NCBI RefSeq assembly: GCF_013375535.1 | Contig: NZ_JABXJG010000001.1 | Coordinates: forward strand, 3,328,001-3,392,000 | Reading direction: 5' to 3' | DNA length: 64,000 nucleotides | Source: Sphingobium sp. 15-1 | GTDB taxonomy: Bacteria; Pseudomonadota; Alphaproteobacteria; Sphingomonadales; Sphingomonadaceae | In this document: positions 25,763 through 35,656 of the stretch, in pieces | How the letters are laid out: each line of letters begins with the position of its first letter | Numbering within the stretch: position 1 is the first letter of the stretch | Notes under the pieces: model-generated | What the model was told of the DNA's origin: nothing | Database searches by the model: none | The model's input: the letters and a program-made list of their open reading frames with translations, nothing else | Translations under genes and position numbers: made by a program

Positions 25763-25897
25763 TCAGGCGCTCAGGCTCTTGCGGCCGCGCGAACGGCGGG
25801 CGCGGATCACATTGCGGCCGCCGGGGGTCGCCATGCGGGCGCGGAAACCGTGACGGCGCTTCCGAACCAGATTGCTCGGCTGATAAGTGCGCTTCAT
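25763..25897 (-). CDS. rpmH: 50S ribosomal protein L34
   Basis: 44 residues, the canonical length and sequence ([20 protein letters not shown] ... [11 protein letters not shown]). It is a component of the large ribosomal subunit and the first gene of the rpmH-rnpA-yidD-yidC-engB run; rnpA begins 32 bp after its stop. The region 25898-26237 upstream must carry the operon promoter; besides a family A palindrome I see no gene there. Confidence 0.98.
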   Translation of the reverse strand: MKRTYQPSNLVRKRRHGFRARMATPGGRNVIRARRSRGRKSLSA

Positions 25898-26087
25898 CGT
25901 TCATTCCTCAAAATACTAAGAGAATCAGGCGTGACAAAAAAGGGCCGCCGGTGGGCGGCCGCATGTCAGGGGGCGTCCGATAGGCAAAAGGCATGGCCGA
26001 GTCAATGGCGGAGGAGGCAGGAGGTCATGGTTTTGAAGATGGTGGAGCGGAATGTCGGATTTGGCCATGAGCTGCCGTTAAGCGATA

Positions 26088-26202
26088 CGTGCTCCTGCGC
26101 AGGCAGGAGCCCAGTTCAGACGGTGCGATGATCCACTGAGGGCAGGACTGTGCTGAGAGCGAGCCACTTGTCTCGCTTCAGTGCCTGCGCAGGAGCGCGG
26201 TG
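26088..26202. repeat. Intergenic palindrome family A, long variant
   Basis: Starts with the usual CGTGCTCCTGCGCAGGCAGG but the second half is GAGCGAGCCACTTGTCTCGC plus TTCAGTGCCTGCGCAGGAGC. The GAGCCACTTGTCTCGCTTCA insert recurs at 55694, so there are subfamilies. It lies between rpmH and the DsbA-like gene. Confidence 0.85.
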
Positions 26203-26237
26203 TACTTCAAGGAAAGCGAAACGTCCAAAACCGCCAC

Positions 26238-27008
26238 CTATTTCCCCCGCGCTGCGCTCACCGCCGCCTGCAGCGCGTCATAGCCCACCGCGCCGTTCAG
26301 AACCTGCCCCCCGATCACGAAGGTCGGCGTGCCGGACGCCTGCAGCTTCTGCGCCAGCGCGATATTCGACTGGATCTCCGCATTATATTTGCTGTCCGCA
26401 ATGGCCGCTTCCGCCGCCTTGGCGTCGATGCCGACCTTCGCCGCAGCCGCCAGGATCGTCTCGCGCGTGACTTTCCCGGCGGCGTAAAGCGCCCGGTGAT
26501 AGGGCATATATTGGTTCTTCTCCGCCGCCAGCAGCGACACTTTGGCGGCATCGATGCTGGCGTCGGACAGGATCGGCAGCTCGCGATAGACGACCTTCAC
26601 GCCCTTGTCCCCGCCCACCAGCTTGGCCAGATCGGGGAGCGACGCCCGGCAATAGCCGCAGGCATAGTCGAAAAACTCGACCACCGTCACATCGCCCTTG
26701 GCCGCGCCTTCCCACGCCCCGGCATAGGGCGTTTCGATGGTCTGACGACTGGCGTCGATCGTGCCCGCCATCCGCTTGGCCTGCAATTTCTCGACCGCCT
26801 GCGGGATGATCTCGGGATGCTCCATGATATAGTCGTGGACGATCTGCTCGATCGCCGCCTTGTCGCTGGCATCGACGCGGCCCGTGCTCTGGGTGCCGAG
26901 CGCCGCGCCCGTCGCGGTCGCGGCAAGAAAGGCGAAAACGCCAAGGGTCATCAATACAGTCCTGTTGGAAAGCGCTGCGCGCAGGCCGGGTCGCGAATTG
27001 TCTGTCAT
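26238..27008 (-). CDS. DsbA-family thiol-disulfide protein
   Basis: 256 residues. One N-terminal membrane/signal segment (TVLMTLGVFAFLAATATG), then a thioredoxin-fold domain with active site CGYC in FFDYACGYCRASLPDLA and a cis-Pro region GTPTFVIGG. It probably acts in the periplasm as an oxidase or reductase/isomerase of disulfides (com1/ScsC/DsbG-like subgroup). ATG overlaps the stop of the M48 protease (ATGA), so the two are made together. Confidence 0.93.
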   Translation of the reverse strand: MTDNSRPGLRAALSNRTVLMTLGVFAFLAATATGAALGTQSTGRVDASDKAAIEQIVHDYIMEHPEIIPQAVEKLQAKRMAGTIDASRQTIETPYAGAWEGAAKGDVTVVEFFDYACGYCRASLPDLAKLVGGDKGVKVVYRELPILSDASIDAAKVSLLAAEKNQYMPYHRALYAAGKVTRETILAAAAKVGIDAKAAEAAIADSKYNAEIQSNIALAQKLQASGTPTFVIGGQVLNGAVGYDALQAAVSAARGK

Positions 27009-28357
27009 TTCTTCTTTCGCTTCTGCTCGACGGCGGCGCGGGAAACCATGGCGATATCCTGCGCGCGCAGATAGTCAACCGTGCCTGGCTTCAATCCCTG
27101 CATGGCGGCGTCGGCGCTGCGCAGCGCCATCTGGTCCTGACCCATCATCGAATAGCGCTCCGCCGTCGCCAGCGCGGCGCGGGGGATGTCGCCGCGATGC
27201 TCATAGACAACGCCGAGCTGATACCAGGCGAAGGGATTTTCCCGGTCCCGCGCTATGGCGTTGCGCAGGACCTTCTCCGCCTCCGCGAAATTCGCGTCAT
27301 TCTCCGTCGCGATCAGCGCATGGCCCAGCAGCGTGGCGATCAGCGGCTGGTTGGTGAGCTGCACCGCTTCCCGCAACGGCGGAATGGCATCGGCGGGCTT
27401 GCCGCTTTCCAGCAACACCTGCCCCTTCAGCTCCAGGAAATAGGGGTCGTGCGGCGCTGCGGTCAGCAGGGCGTCGACCTCCGCCAGCGCCTTGTCCGGA
27501 TAGGCGCTCTTGTGCCAGGCATAGGCGCGGGCATAATGGGCTGGGATCGATTGGTCGCTTTCGGGATATTTGATGAGGGTCTGATTGGGTTCGGAGACAA
27601 AGCCGACCAGCTTCGCTTTGATCCGTTCGAACCGCGCCTCCAGCTTCGGGTCGACGGGCTTGTCCCAGGCCGGATCGACCGTATAGACCTCCCGCAGCAC
27701 CTGGATGCGCTCGCCCGACAGCGGATGGGTGCGGCCGTAGCTGTCGTCCTGCGGAATGGCGAGGCGATATTCCTGGTTCTGCAGCTTCTTGAAGAATTCC
27801 AGGCTGCCCTTGCCCGACAAGCCCGCTTTGCTGAGATAACGCGCCCCGGCCAGATCGGCGGAGCTTTCCTGCGCCCGCGAAAAGGCCAGGAATTTGCCCA
27901 TCGCCGCCTGCTGCCCCATGCCCAATATGCCCATGCCCGCTTCCGCGCCGCCCGCCGCGATCGCCGCGGCGCCCAGCACCAGGCTGAGCAGGGTGATGCC
28001 GGTCGCCTCCTTCATCCCCTCGCCATAGCGGATGACATGACCGCCCTCGATATGGCCGAGTTCGTGGGCGACCACGCCCTGCACCTGGTTCACATTGTCG
28101 GCGGCCGCGATCAGCCCGCTATGCACCCAGACATATTGGCCGCCCGCGACGAAGGCGTTGATGTCGGGATCGTTGAGGACCAGCACCTGGACATTGCGCG
28201 GCTCCATCCCGGCCGCCTGGACCAGCGGCGCGGACATGTCGGCCATGAAGGCTTCGGTTTCCGCGTCGCGCAGAATCTGCTGCGCCGCCGCCGGACGCGC
28301 CAGCAGGGCAAGCGAAGCCGCCGCGACGGCGGCGGCGCGAAGCCACCGGACACTCAT
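27005..28357 (-). CDS. Periplasmic M48 metalloprotease with TPR repeats (BepA-like)
   Basis: 450 residues from ATG 28357, which gives a clean signal peptide (RAAAVAAASLALLARPAAA); an ATG 6 codons upstream is possible. The zinc motif HELGH in GVVAHELGHIEGGH lies near residue 115, the third ligand Glu in AQESSADLAGARYL, and the C-terminal half consists of TPR helices (ENPFAWYQLGVVYEHRGD). Resembles BepA/YfgC, which edits or degrades outer-membrane proteins such as LptD; co-expression with a DsbA-like protein fits envelope quality control. Confidence 0.9.
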   Translation of the reverse strand: MSVRWLRAAAVAAASLALLARPAAAQQILRDAETEAFMADMSAPLVQAAGMEPRNVQVLVLNDPDINAFVAGGQYVWVHSGLIAAADNVNQVQGVVAHELGHIEGGHVIRYGEGMKEATGITLLSLVLGAAAIAAGGAEAGMGILGMGQQAAMGKFLAFSRAQESSADLAGARYLSKAGLSGKGSLEFFKKLQNQEYRLAIPQDDSYGRTHPLSGERIQVLREVYTVDPAWDKPVDPKLEARFERIKAKLVGFVSEPNQTLIKYPESDQSIPAHYARAYAWHKSAYPDKALAEVDALLTAAPHDPYFLELKGQVLLESGKPADAIPPLREAVQLTNQPLIATLLGHALIATENDANFAEAEKVLRNAIARDRENPFAWYQLGVVYEHRGDIPRAALATAERYSMMGQDQMALRSADAAMQGLKPGTVDYLRAQDIAMVSRAAVEQKRKKK

Positions 28358-28497
28358 GCGATGATGGCTCGGCATGCAAGGGGGGGGCGGGGCAGGGGAT
28401 GAGGCTCCATCGCTGAGGGTCAATGCCTTGAACGGGATGAATGGGTGCTGAAAGCGATTATGTAGCCTATAAAGCCGAAGGTCCAATAGCGGCTTTG

Positions 28498-28660
28498 GGT
28501 GGTTTCCTTTCATTCCCCCTCCCGCAGGCGGGAGGGGGCTAGGGGGTGGGCTGGCGCGACATCAGCGGGGATTTTCAACGGCTAAGCTGGCAGCTCGCTG
28601 CGCTCGCGCCTATCCCTAACCCCTCCCGCCTGCGGGAGGGGAATGTCTTGGATTGGCCAC
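28498..28660. repeat. MITE-like repeat family E, copy 2 (inverted)
   Basis: 163 bp, near-identical reverse complement of 6158-6320. It fills the gap between the M48 gene and rne, which otherwise contains only the rne terminator. Confidence 0.85.
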
Positions 28661-28690
28661 AAGCTCTCGCTCCCCAGCACCGAATCCCCA

Positions 28691-28746
28691 ACCAAAAAGA
28701 AAAACGCCGCCGCCTGGCCGTTCGAACCGGCGAGACAGCGGCGTTT
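28691..28746 (-). terminator. Intrinsic terminator of rne
   Basis: Read on the minus strand: AACGCCGCTG ... CGGCGGCGTT stem followed by TTTTCTTTTT. It lies just after the rne stop at 28765. Confidence 0.8.
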
Positions 28747-28764
28747 TGCCTAGTCGCGTAGCTA

Positions 28765-31419
28765 TTACTGACCGAAAGTGCGCTGCCACCAGCCACGGCG
28801 CGGCGTGCCGTCTTCATTTTCGCCAGCGCTTTCCGCATCGCCATCCACTGTAACCGTTTCGGCGGTTTCGGCAGGGGCGGCGGCCTCGACGGGCGCCTCG
28901 ACAGCCGGCGCGGCCTCAGCGGCGGCGGCTTCCTCGACGACCGGATCGGCCTTTTTGCGGCGCGTCCGCTTGGGCTTGGCCGGGGCCTCTTCGGCAACCG
29001 GCGCGGTTTCGGCGGGCGCGGCTTCCTCGACGACCGGATCGGCCTTTTTGCGGCGCGTCCGCTTGGGCTTGGCTGGAGCCTCTTCGGCAACCGGCGCTTC
29101 CGGCGCGGTTTCCACCGGCGTTTCGACCGCTTCCGCTTCAACGGCAGGAGCGGTGGCTTCCTTCGCCTTGCGCGCTCGCGGACGGCGGCGCGTCTTGGGC
29201 GCTTCCTCCTCGACCGGCGCCTCGGCAGCGGCTTCCGCTACCGGTTCAGGCGCAACCGCCTCGGCCGTGACGGCCTCGACCGCTTCCTCGCTCACGGCTT
29301 CCTCGCCCGCCTCGCGGCGGCGGCGTCCGCCGCGGCGACCGCGGCGGCCCCGGCGACGGCCTTCGCCGTCACCATCGGCTGCGGCCTCGACTGGTGCGGC
29401 CTCGCCCTCGGCGCCTTCGGCATCAGCGTCCTCGTCGGAAACCTCCGCATCCTCGACCGCTTCACCCTCGGCCGCGCCCTCGGCGCGATGCTCGTCGCGC
29501 TGACCGCCGCGACGGCGACGACGACGACGGCGACGGCGGCCGCCATCACGGTCCTCGCCGCGTTCGGCGCGGTCCTCATGCGCGGCTTCGATTTCCTCGA
29601 CCTCTTCCTCGTCCAGCTCCTCGACGATTTCGAGGTCATCTTCCTCTTCGACGATCGGCGTATAGTCGACCACGCGCTCCGGACGCGGCCCGCTGGCCTC
29701 GACCGACATGCGCGCGCCCTCGACCTCGCCATCGGGCAGGATCGCGATGCGCACGCCATAGCGCTGCTCGATCTCGTCCAGTTCGCGGCGCTTGTTGTTG
29801 AGGACGTAGAAAGCCGCTTCCTGGCTGGCGCGCAGGGTGATCAGGCTGCCGCGACCACGCGCCGCTTCCTCTTCCAGCATGCGAAGCGCCGACAGACCCG
29901 CCGACGAGGCCGTCCGCACCAGCCCCGTGCCTTCGCAATGCGGGCACTGGCGGGTCGACGCTTCAAGCACGCCGGTGCGCAGACGCTGGCGGCTCATTTC
30001 CATCAGGCCGAAGCCCGAAATGCGGCCGACCTGGATGCGGGCGCGATCGTCCTTCAGCGCCTCCTTCATCGCCTTCTCGACCTTGCGGATGTTGGAGTTC
30101 ATCTCCATGTCGATGAAGTCGATGACGACCAGACCCGCCATGTCGCGCAGGCGGAGCTGCCGGGCAATCTCGCGGGCGGCTTCCAGATTGGTGGCGACGG
30201 CGGTCTGCTCGATGCCATGCTCGCGGGTCGACCGGCCCGAGTTGATGTCGATCGACACCAGCGCTTCGGTTGGGTTGATGACCAGATAGCCGCCGGACTT
30301 CAACTGCACGACGGGATTGTACATCCCGGCGAGCTGATCCTCGACGCTGGCGCGCTGGAACAGCGAGATCGGATCGGCATATTGCTTCACCCGGCGCGCA
30401 TGGCTGGGCATCAGCAGCTTCATGAAGTCCTTGGCCGCCTTATAGCCATATTCGCCTTCGACGATGACCTCTTCAATATCCTTGTTATAAATGTCGCGGA
30501 TCGCCCGCTTGATGAGGTCGCTGTCATTGTGGATCAGCGCCGGGGCGTCGGATTTCAGCGTCTTTTCGCGGATCTCGTCCCACAGGCGGGCGAGATAGTC
30601 GAAGTCGCGCTTGATCTCCGGCTTGGTGCGCTGGAGCCCGGCGGTGCGGACGATGCAGCCCATGGTGGAGGGCAGCGCCATTTCCGCGATGATCGACTTC
30701 AGGCGCTTGCGGTCGGCAGCGTTGCTGATCTTGCGCGAAATCCCGCCGCCATGCGACGTGTTCGGCATCAGCACGCAGTAACGGCCAGCCAGCGAAAGAT
30801 AGGTGGTCAGCGCCGCGCCCTTGTTGCCGCGCTCTTCCTTGACGACCTGCACCAGCAGCACCTGGCGGCGCTTGATGACGTCCTGGATCTTGTAGCGGCG
30901 GCGCAGCGCCATGCGCTTGCGGCGCAGTTCGTCGGCGGCTTCGTCGCCCTTGCCGCGACGGCCACGGCCCCTGCCATTGTCGCCGCCATTGCCGTTTTCG
31001 GCCGTTTCCTCGCCATGCTCCTCATCGTCATGATGATGGGTGGCCTCGACGACTTCCAGTCCGCCGTCGGACGCGCCGTGATGATCGTCATCATCCTCGA
31101 AATCGGCGCGCAAGGCGGCCTCTTCCTCGGCATGCTCGCGCTCTTCGCGCAGCAGTGCCTCACGGTCCTCGCGGGGGATCTGATAATAATCGGGGTGGAT
31201 TTCGCTGAAAGCGAGGAAGCCGTGGCGATTGCCGCCATAATCGACGAAGGCAGCCTGGAGCGAAGGCTCTACACGAGTAACCTTGGCGAGATAGATATTG
31301 CCCTTGAGCTGCTTGTGCTCGGCCGATTCGAAGTCGAACTCCTCGATCCGGTTACCTTTGACGACCGCGACCCGGGTCTCTTCCCGGTGGCGCGCATCGA
31401 TCAGCATACGCATTGTCAT
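28765..31419 (-). CDS. rne: Ribonuclease E/G
   Basis: 884-residue endonuclease of mRNA decay and rRNA processing. N-terminal S1 domain is interrupted by a long acidic then basic insert (DFEDDDDHHGASD, HHHDDEEHGEE, GRGRGRRGKG), as in other alphaproteobacteria; catalytic core VVIDFIDMEMNSN and the zinc link CPHCEGTG follow. The C-terminal half is low complexity, with acidic, RRRRRRRRGG and Ala/Glu-rich regions, a tandem duplication of 31 residues (AEEAPAKPKRTRRKKADPVV twice) and the terminal RGWWQRTFGQ. Start ATG 31419 has GGAG 8 nt upstream. Confidence 0.97.
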   Translation of the reverse strand: MTMRMLIDARHREETRVAVVKGNRIEEFDFESAEHKQLKGNIYLAKVTRVEPSLQAAFVDYGGNRHGFLAFSEIHPDYYQIPREDREALLREEREHAEEEAALRADFEDDDDHHGASDGGLEVVEATHHHDDEEHGEETAENGNGGDNGRGRGRRGKGDEAADELRRKRMALRRRYKIQDVIKRRQVLLVQVVKEERGNKGAALTTYLSLAGRYCVLMPNTSHGGGISRKISNAADRKRLKSIIAEMALPSTMGCIVRTAGLQRTKPEIKRDFDYLARLWDEIREKTLKSDAPALIHNDSDLIKRAIRDIYNKDIEEVIVEGEYGYKAAKDFMKLLMPSHARRVKQYADPISLFQRASVEDQLAGMYNPVVQLKSGGYLVINPTEALVSIDINSGRSTREHGIEQTAVATNLEAAREIARQLRLRDMAGLVVIDFIDMEMNSNIRKVEKAMKEALKDDRARIQVGRISGFGLMEMSRQRLRTGVLEASTRQCPHCEGTGLVRTASSAGLSALRMLEEEAARGRGSLITLRASQEAAFYVLNNKRRELDEIEQRYGVRIAILPDGEVEGARMSVEASGPRPERVVDYTPIVEEEDDLEIVEELDEEEVEEIEAAHEDRAERGEDRDGGRRRRRRRRRRGGQRDEHRAEGAAEGEAVEDAEVSDEDADAEGAEGEAAPVEAAADGDGEGRRRGRRGRRGGRRRREAGEEAVSEEAVEAVTAEAVAPEPVAEAAAEAPVEEEAPKTRRRPRARKAKEATAPAVEAEAVETPVETAPEAPVAEEAPAKPKRTRRKKADPVVEEAAPAETAPVAEEAPAKPKRTRRKKADPVVEEAAAAEAAPAVEAPVEAAAPAETAETVTVDGDAESAGENEDGTPRRGWWQRTFGQ

Positions 31420-31922
31420 TTATTATTCTCCGGCGTGGGCGGCCAGCGGCGCTGGGCCGCGCTGCCACGCGATAGTAAGGGGGCGGCGCTGATTGCTGCA
31501 TCGCCCGGTTTTCAAGGAAAAATTGCGTGTCTGCTGCCGGGGCCGGGCCGGACCATGTGCCGGACACCACCAACCGCGCCGCATCGCCCGGAACCGGGTT
31601 CAGCGTGGATTGGAAATCATGCCTCATGCAGCGTCAACCTGTTCGTGCATCCGTGCCGGGCGTTGCCGCCCGCCGATGCCATCGTGAATATCCCCGAAAG
31701 GACTGCCGCCCAATATGGCGCGCCTGTCAGGAATGTGAATGGGTAGCAGTCAAAATGGCAAGGAGCAACGGCCAGTCGAAATATTGTTTCGCGGCTCCCG
31801 CAGCCGATGGAAATTCCTCCGCCGGTCTATCGCGACTATGGTGAAAAAGCCGTTAACCTTGACGTTTCGGCCCAGCGGAAGCGGCTATGCTTCGCCCGGC
31901 GGGCAGGGGAAGGGCCGCCGTC
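31420..31922. other. Divergent intergenic region rne / amidase
   Basis: 503 bp between the divergent rne and amidase genes. I find no gene, no strong hairpin and no repeat family. The length fits a long rne 5' leader, which in many bacteria mediates RNase E autoregulation; this is inference. Confidence 0.5.
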
Positions 31923-32882
31923 ATGAAATGGGACTGGACGGCCATGCCCCCCGCGTTGCAAAAGCGGCCCATGCTCCAAAGTCTTGCGCTCGCAAGCATG
32001 ATCCTCTCCGGCGCGCCGCTTGCCGCCGTCAGCCCCGATGGCGACCGCGCTGCGATGCGCTTCGGCGCGCCCGCGCATATGGCCTCGCGACCGGCCAAGC
32101 GCCTCCACAGCATCACCGTCCCCATCCCGCCGGTGGCGCGGGGCCTTTCGCTGCCGCCGGTGGAGGGGCCACGCGACGCCGCCCGCCCGCTGGTGGTGAT
32201 CGACGCCGGCCATGGCGGCCATGATCCCGGCGCGATCAACCGCGACAATGGCGAGCGGGAGAAGGACGTGACGCTCGCCATCGCCCAGGCGATAAGGGAC
32301 CAGCTTCTGCAATCGGGCCGCGTCCGGGTGGCGCTGACCCGCAATGACGACCGTTTCCTGGTGCTGCAGGAGCGTTACGGCGTCGCCCGCAAGCTGAACG
32401 CGGACCTGTTCATTTCCATCCACGCCGATTCGGCCGACAATGACACGGCGCGGGGCGCGACCGTCTATACCCTGTCCGAAACCGCCTCCGACCGCGAAGC
32501 CGCCCGCCTCGCCGCGCGGGAAAACAAGGCGGACGTGCTGAACGGCGTCAACCTCGGCGGCCAGTCGAGCGATGTCTCTTCGATCCTGATCGACCTGACG
32601 CAGCGGGAATCGATGAATATTTCGGTAAGCTTCGCCCGGCTGCTCCAGCGGGAGGCGGCGCCCTATGTCCCGTTCCGCGGCGCGGCGCACCGCTTCGCCT
32701 CGCTGATGGTGCTGAAGGCGCCGGACACGCCGTCGGTGCTGTTCGAGACCGGCTATATCTCCAACAGCGTCGACGCGGCGTTCCTGGCGTCGAAGCAAGG
32801 CCAGGCCAACATCGCCAAAGGCGTCGCCCGCGCAATCGAAGTGCATTTCGCCCGCAAGCTGGCGGTGGGGGAAGGCGGTTAG
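31923..32882 (+). CDS. N-acetylmuramoyl-L-alanine amidase (AmiC type)
   Basis: Zinc amidase that cleaves the peptide stem from peptidoglycan, used in daughter-cell separation. 319 residues from ATG 31923 (GGGAAGGG upstream); an earlier ATG at 31887 exists. Signal-like segment LQSLALASMILSGAPLAAV; Amidase_3 domain with zinc ligands in VVIDAGHGGHDPGA (His), an Glu in the DVTLAIA region and ISIHADS (His), then VLFETGYISN. It is followed by a family D repeat and PBP1A. Confidence 0.93.
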   Translation: MKWDWTAMPPALQKRPMLQSLALASMILSGAPLAAVSPDGDRAAMRFGAPAHMASRPAKRLHSITVPIPPVARGLSLPPVEGPRDAARPLVVIDAGHGGHDPGAINRDNGEREKDVTLAIAQAIRDQLLQSGRVRVALTRNDDRFLVLQERYGVARKLNADLFISIHADSADNDTARGATVYTLSETASDREAARLAARENKADVLNGVNLGGQSSDVSSILIDLTQRESMNISVSFARLLQREAAPYVPFRGAAHRFASLMVLKAPDTPSVLFETGYISNSVDAAFLASKQGQANIAKGVARAIEVHFARKLAVGEGG

Positions 32883-32894
32883 GCTTGTCCTTAC

Positions 32895-32986
32895 CGTCAT
32901 GCTGAACTTGTTTCAGCATCCATTTCTCCCCAGGCGACCAAGGCGCCTAAAGGCACAATAGATGCTGAAACAAGTTCAGCATGACG
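32895..32986. repeat. Intergenic palindrome family D, copy 3
   Basis: CGTCATGCTGAACTTGTTTC and GAAACAAGTTCAGCATGACG with a unique centre, between the amidase and PBP1A genes, which run in the same direction. Confidence 0.9.
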
Positions 32987-33084
32987 CTTAGGCAATGAGA
33001 ACCGAGCGCCCAACGCAACCCGGCTCCGCAATAGGCATTCCGCTCTGGCGCTTCCCGCATTTTGACCGTACAGCCTCGACCATC

Positions 33085-35622
33085 ATGGAAGAGGCTCGCC
33101 CCAAAAACGCCGCATCGTCCTTCATCCATCGCCTGCGTAGCGGCGCGAGCGGACTTCAGGAAAGGCTTGCACCCCATTGGGACAAGCGCTGGTTCCGCTG
33201 GATCGCGGTCGGCCTTGGCGGCCTCATCCTCGCTTATGCGCTCTTCTGGCTGATCTTCGCGCGCGGCCTGCCCGATGCGGCGACGCTGCTCAATTATGAG
33301 CCGCCGCTGCCGACCATCGTGCGCGACACCAACGGCCAGCCGGTCCACAGCTATGCCCGCGAACGCCGCGTGCAGCTCCAATATAGCGATTATCCCCCGC
33401 TGCTGATCCGCGCCTATCTGTCGGCGGAGGACAAGACCTTCTTCGAACATCATGGCGTCGACATTCCCGGCTTCATCGGCGCGGTGTTCGACTATGCGAC
33501 CAAGATCGGGTCGGGCCAGCGCGCCCGCGGCGGCTCCACCATCACGCAGCAGGTGGCGAAGAACCTCCTCATCGGTGACGAATATTCCCCGACCCGGAAG
33601 GTGAAGGAGATGATCCTCGCCTATCGCATGGAGGGGGTGCTGACCAAGCAGCAGATTCTCGAACTCTACCTCAATCAGATATTCCTCGGCCGCAACGCCT
33701 ATGGCGTGCAGGCGGCGGCTCGCGCCTATTTCGACAAGGATGTGGGCGACCTCAAGCTGCATGAAATGGCCTATATGGCGATCCTGCCCAAAGGCCCGGC
33801 CAATTACCGCCCGGAAAGTCCGACCGGCCATGAACGCGCGCTGGAACGCCGCAACTGGGCGCTGGGCGAAATGTACAAGAATGGCTGGATCACCAAGGCC
33901 CAGCGGGATGAGGCGCAGGCGGAGCCGCTTGGCACCGTGGCGGCGCATGGCTCCAGCTTCGATGCCCGCGCAGGCGGCTATTATATGGAGGAGGTCCGCC
34001 GCCGCCTGATCCAGCAATTCGGGGAGAAGGCCGCCGACGGCCCCAACAGCGTCTATGCGGGCGGCCTGTGGGTGCGCAGCCCCTATGACCCGAAGATCCA
34101 GGATCTGACGACCACCGCGCTGCGCAACGGCCTGCTGCGCTTCGACGCGGGCAAGGGCTGGTCCGGGCCGATCGGCAGGATCGACATGGATCGTGACTGG
34201 CATCGTGAATTGGCGGCGAGCTATATCGATGTCGACTATGCCGGATGGCGCGTCGCCGTCATCGTCAGCCGGGGATCGTCCTCCGCGCAGATCGGCTTTT
34301 CCGACGGATCGACCGGCACATTGCCCGCCGATGCCGCGCAACTGCCCTATCGCAAGAGCGGCGGCCCGGCCTTCGCCGCGATGAAGCCCGGCGACCTGAT
34401 CGTGGTGGCCCGCAACGGCGCGTCATGGGCGCTGCGCAACGTTCCCGAAGTGTCCGGCGGCATGGTGGTCGAGGAAACCCATAGCGGCCGCGTCCGCGCC
34501 ATGCAGGGCGGCTTCGACAATCGCCTGTCCTCCTACAACCGCGCCACTCAGGCGATGCGTCAGCCCGGCTCCACCATCAAGCCGTTCGTCTATGCCGCCG
34601 CGCTGGACAATGGCATGACGCCTGCCTCAATCATCGTCGACGGGCCGCTGTGCGTCTATCAGGGCGCGGGGCTGGGGCAGAAATGTTTCCGCAACTTCAC
34701 CGGCGGCAGCGCGGGGCCGCAGACGATGCGCTGGGGCGTCGAGCAGTCGCGCAACCTGATGACCGTGCGCGCCGCCAGCCAGACGGGCATGGACCGCGTC
34801 GTGCGCACGATCAAGGCGATGGGCATCGGGGATTATCAGCCCTATCTCTCCTTCGCACTGGGCGCGGGCGAAACCACGGTGGAGCGGATGGTGAACGCCT
34901 ATGCCATGCTCGCCAATCAGGGGCGGCAGCTTAGCCCCAAGCTGATGGACTATGTGCAGGACCGGCGCGGCAAGGTGATCTGGCCGCTGCGCTGGCGCGC
35001 CTGTGACGGCTGCAACATGGCCAATTGGGACGGCAAGTCCATGCCCCGCTTCGGTTTCGAGGGGCGGCAGGTGATGAACCCGATGACCGCTTATCAGGTC
35101 GTGCACATTGCCGAGGGCGTGATCCAGCGCGGCACGGCGACGGTCCTGGCCGACCTCAAGCGCCCGCTGTTCGGCAAGACCGGCACCACCAACGGCCCGA
35201 CCAACGTCTGGTTCGTCGGCGGATCGCCGGACATCGTGGCGGGCGTCTATATCGGCTATGACCAGCCGCGCAGCCTGGGCGGCTGGGCGCAGGGCGGCCG
35301 CGTCGCCGCGCCGATCTGGAAAGCGGCGATGACGCCGGTGCTGGAGGCGATGCCCAAGACCCCGTTCATCGCCCCGGCGGGCATCCGCATGGTCACGATC
35401 GACCGCCGCTCGGGCAAGCGCGTCTATGGCGTCTGGCCGACCGACGAGCCCAAGCCCGCTGTGATCTGGGAAGCGTTCAAGCCCGAATCCGAACCCCGCC
35501 GCTCGATCCGCAAGGAAGAGGTCGCCGCGCAGGACAAGGCCGCCGCCCGCATCGAAGCGACCGTCCAACGTCGCCAACGGACCGACAGCGACTTCCTGCA
35601 GGACCAGGGCGGGATTTACTGA
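33085..35622 (+). CDS. mrcA: Penicillin-binding protein 1A
   Basis: Bifunctional peptidoglycan synthase: glycosyltransferase and transpeptidase. 845 residues from ATG 33085. One membrane anchor (WIAVGLGGLILAYALFWLIF); GT51 motifs EDKTFFEHHGVDIPG and GGSTITQQVAKNLL; an OB-like insert; transpeptidase motifs PGSTIKPF (catalytic Ser), SRN in EQSRNLMTV, and KTGTTNG. An ATG at 32995 would add 30 residues read right after the repeat and without family similarity. Confidence 0.95.
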   Translation: MEEARPKNAASSFIHRLRSGASGLQERLAPHWDKRWFRWIAVGLGGLILAYALFWLIFARGLPDAATLLNYEPPLPTIVRDTNGQPVHSYARERRVQLQYSDYPPLLIRAYLSAEDKTFFEHHGVDIPGFIGAVFDYATKIGSGQRARGGSTITQQVAKNLLIGDEYSPTRKVKEMILAYRMEGVLTKQQILELYLNQIFLGRNAYGVQAAARAYFDKDVGDLKLHEMAYMAILPKGPANYRPESPTGHERALERRNWALGEMYKNGWITKAQRDEAQAEPLGTVAAHGSSFDARAGGYYMEEVRRRLIQQFGEKAADGPNSVYAGGLWVRSPYDPKIQDLTTTALRNGLLRFDAGKGWSGPIGRIDMDRDWHRELAASYIDVDYAGWRVAVIVSRGSSSAQIGFSDGSTGTLPADAAQLPYRKSGGPAFAAMKPGDLIVVARNGASWALRNVPEVSGGMVVEETHSGRVRAMQGGFDNRLSSYNRATQAMRQPGSTIKPFVYAAALDNGMTPASIIVDGPLCVYQGAGLGQKCFRNFTGGSAGPQTMRWGVEQSRNLMTVRAASQTGMDRVVRTIKAMGIGDYQPYLSFALGAGETTVERMVNAYAMLANQGRQLSPKLMDYVQDRRGKVIWPLRWRACDGCNMANWDGKSMPRFGFEGRQVMNPMTAYQVVHIAEGVIQRGTATVLADLKRPLFGKTGTTNGPTNVWFVGGSPDIVAGVYIGYDQPRSLGGWAQGGRVAAPIWKAAMTPVLEAMPKTPFIAPAGIRMVTIDRRSGKRVYGVWPTDEPKPAVIWEAFKPESEPRRSIRKEEVAAQDKAAARIEATVQRRQRTDSDFLQDQGGIY

Positions 35623-35656
35623 CGGCGTTGAGGGGAGAAAGCCGACCTATCCAAAT

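Noticed and set aside
25257..25904. rnpA start upstream of 25730 (overlapping rpmH)
   Set aside because: The extra sequence is the rpmH frame read in another phase and carries no family similarity; no ATG, GTG or TTG exists between the rpmH stop and 25730.
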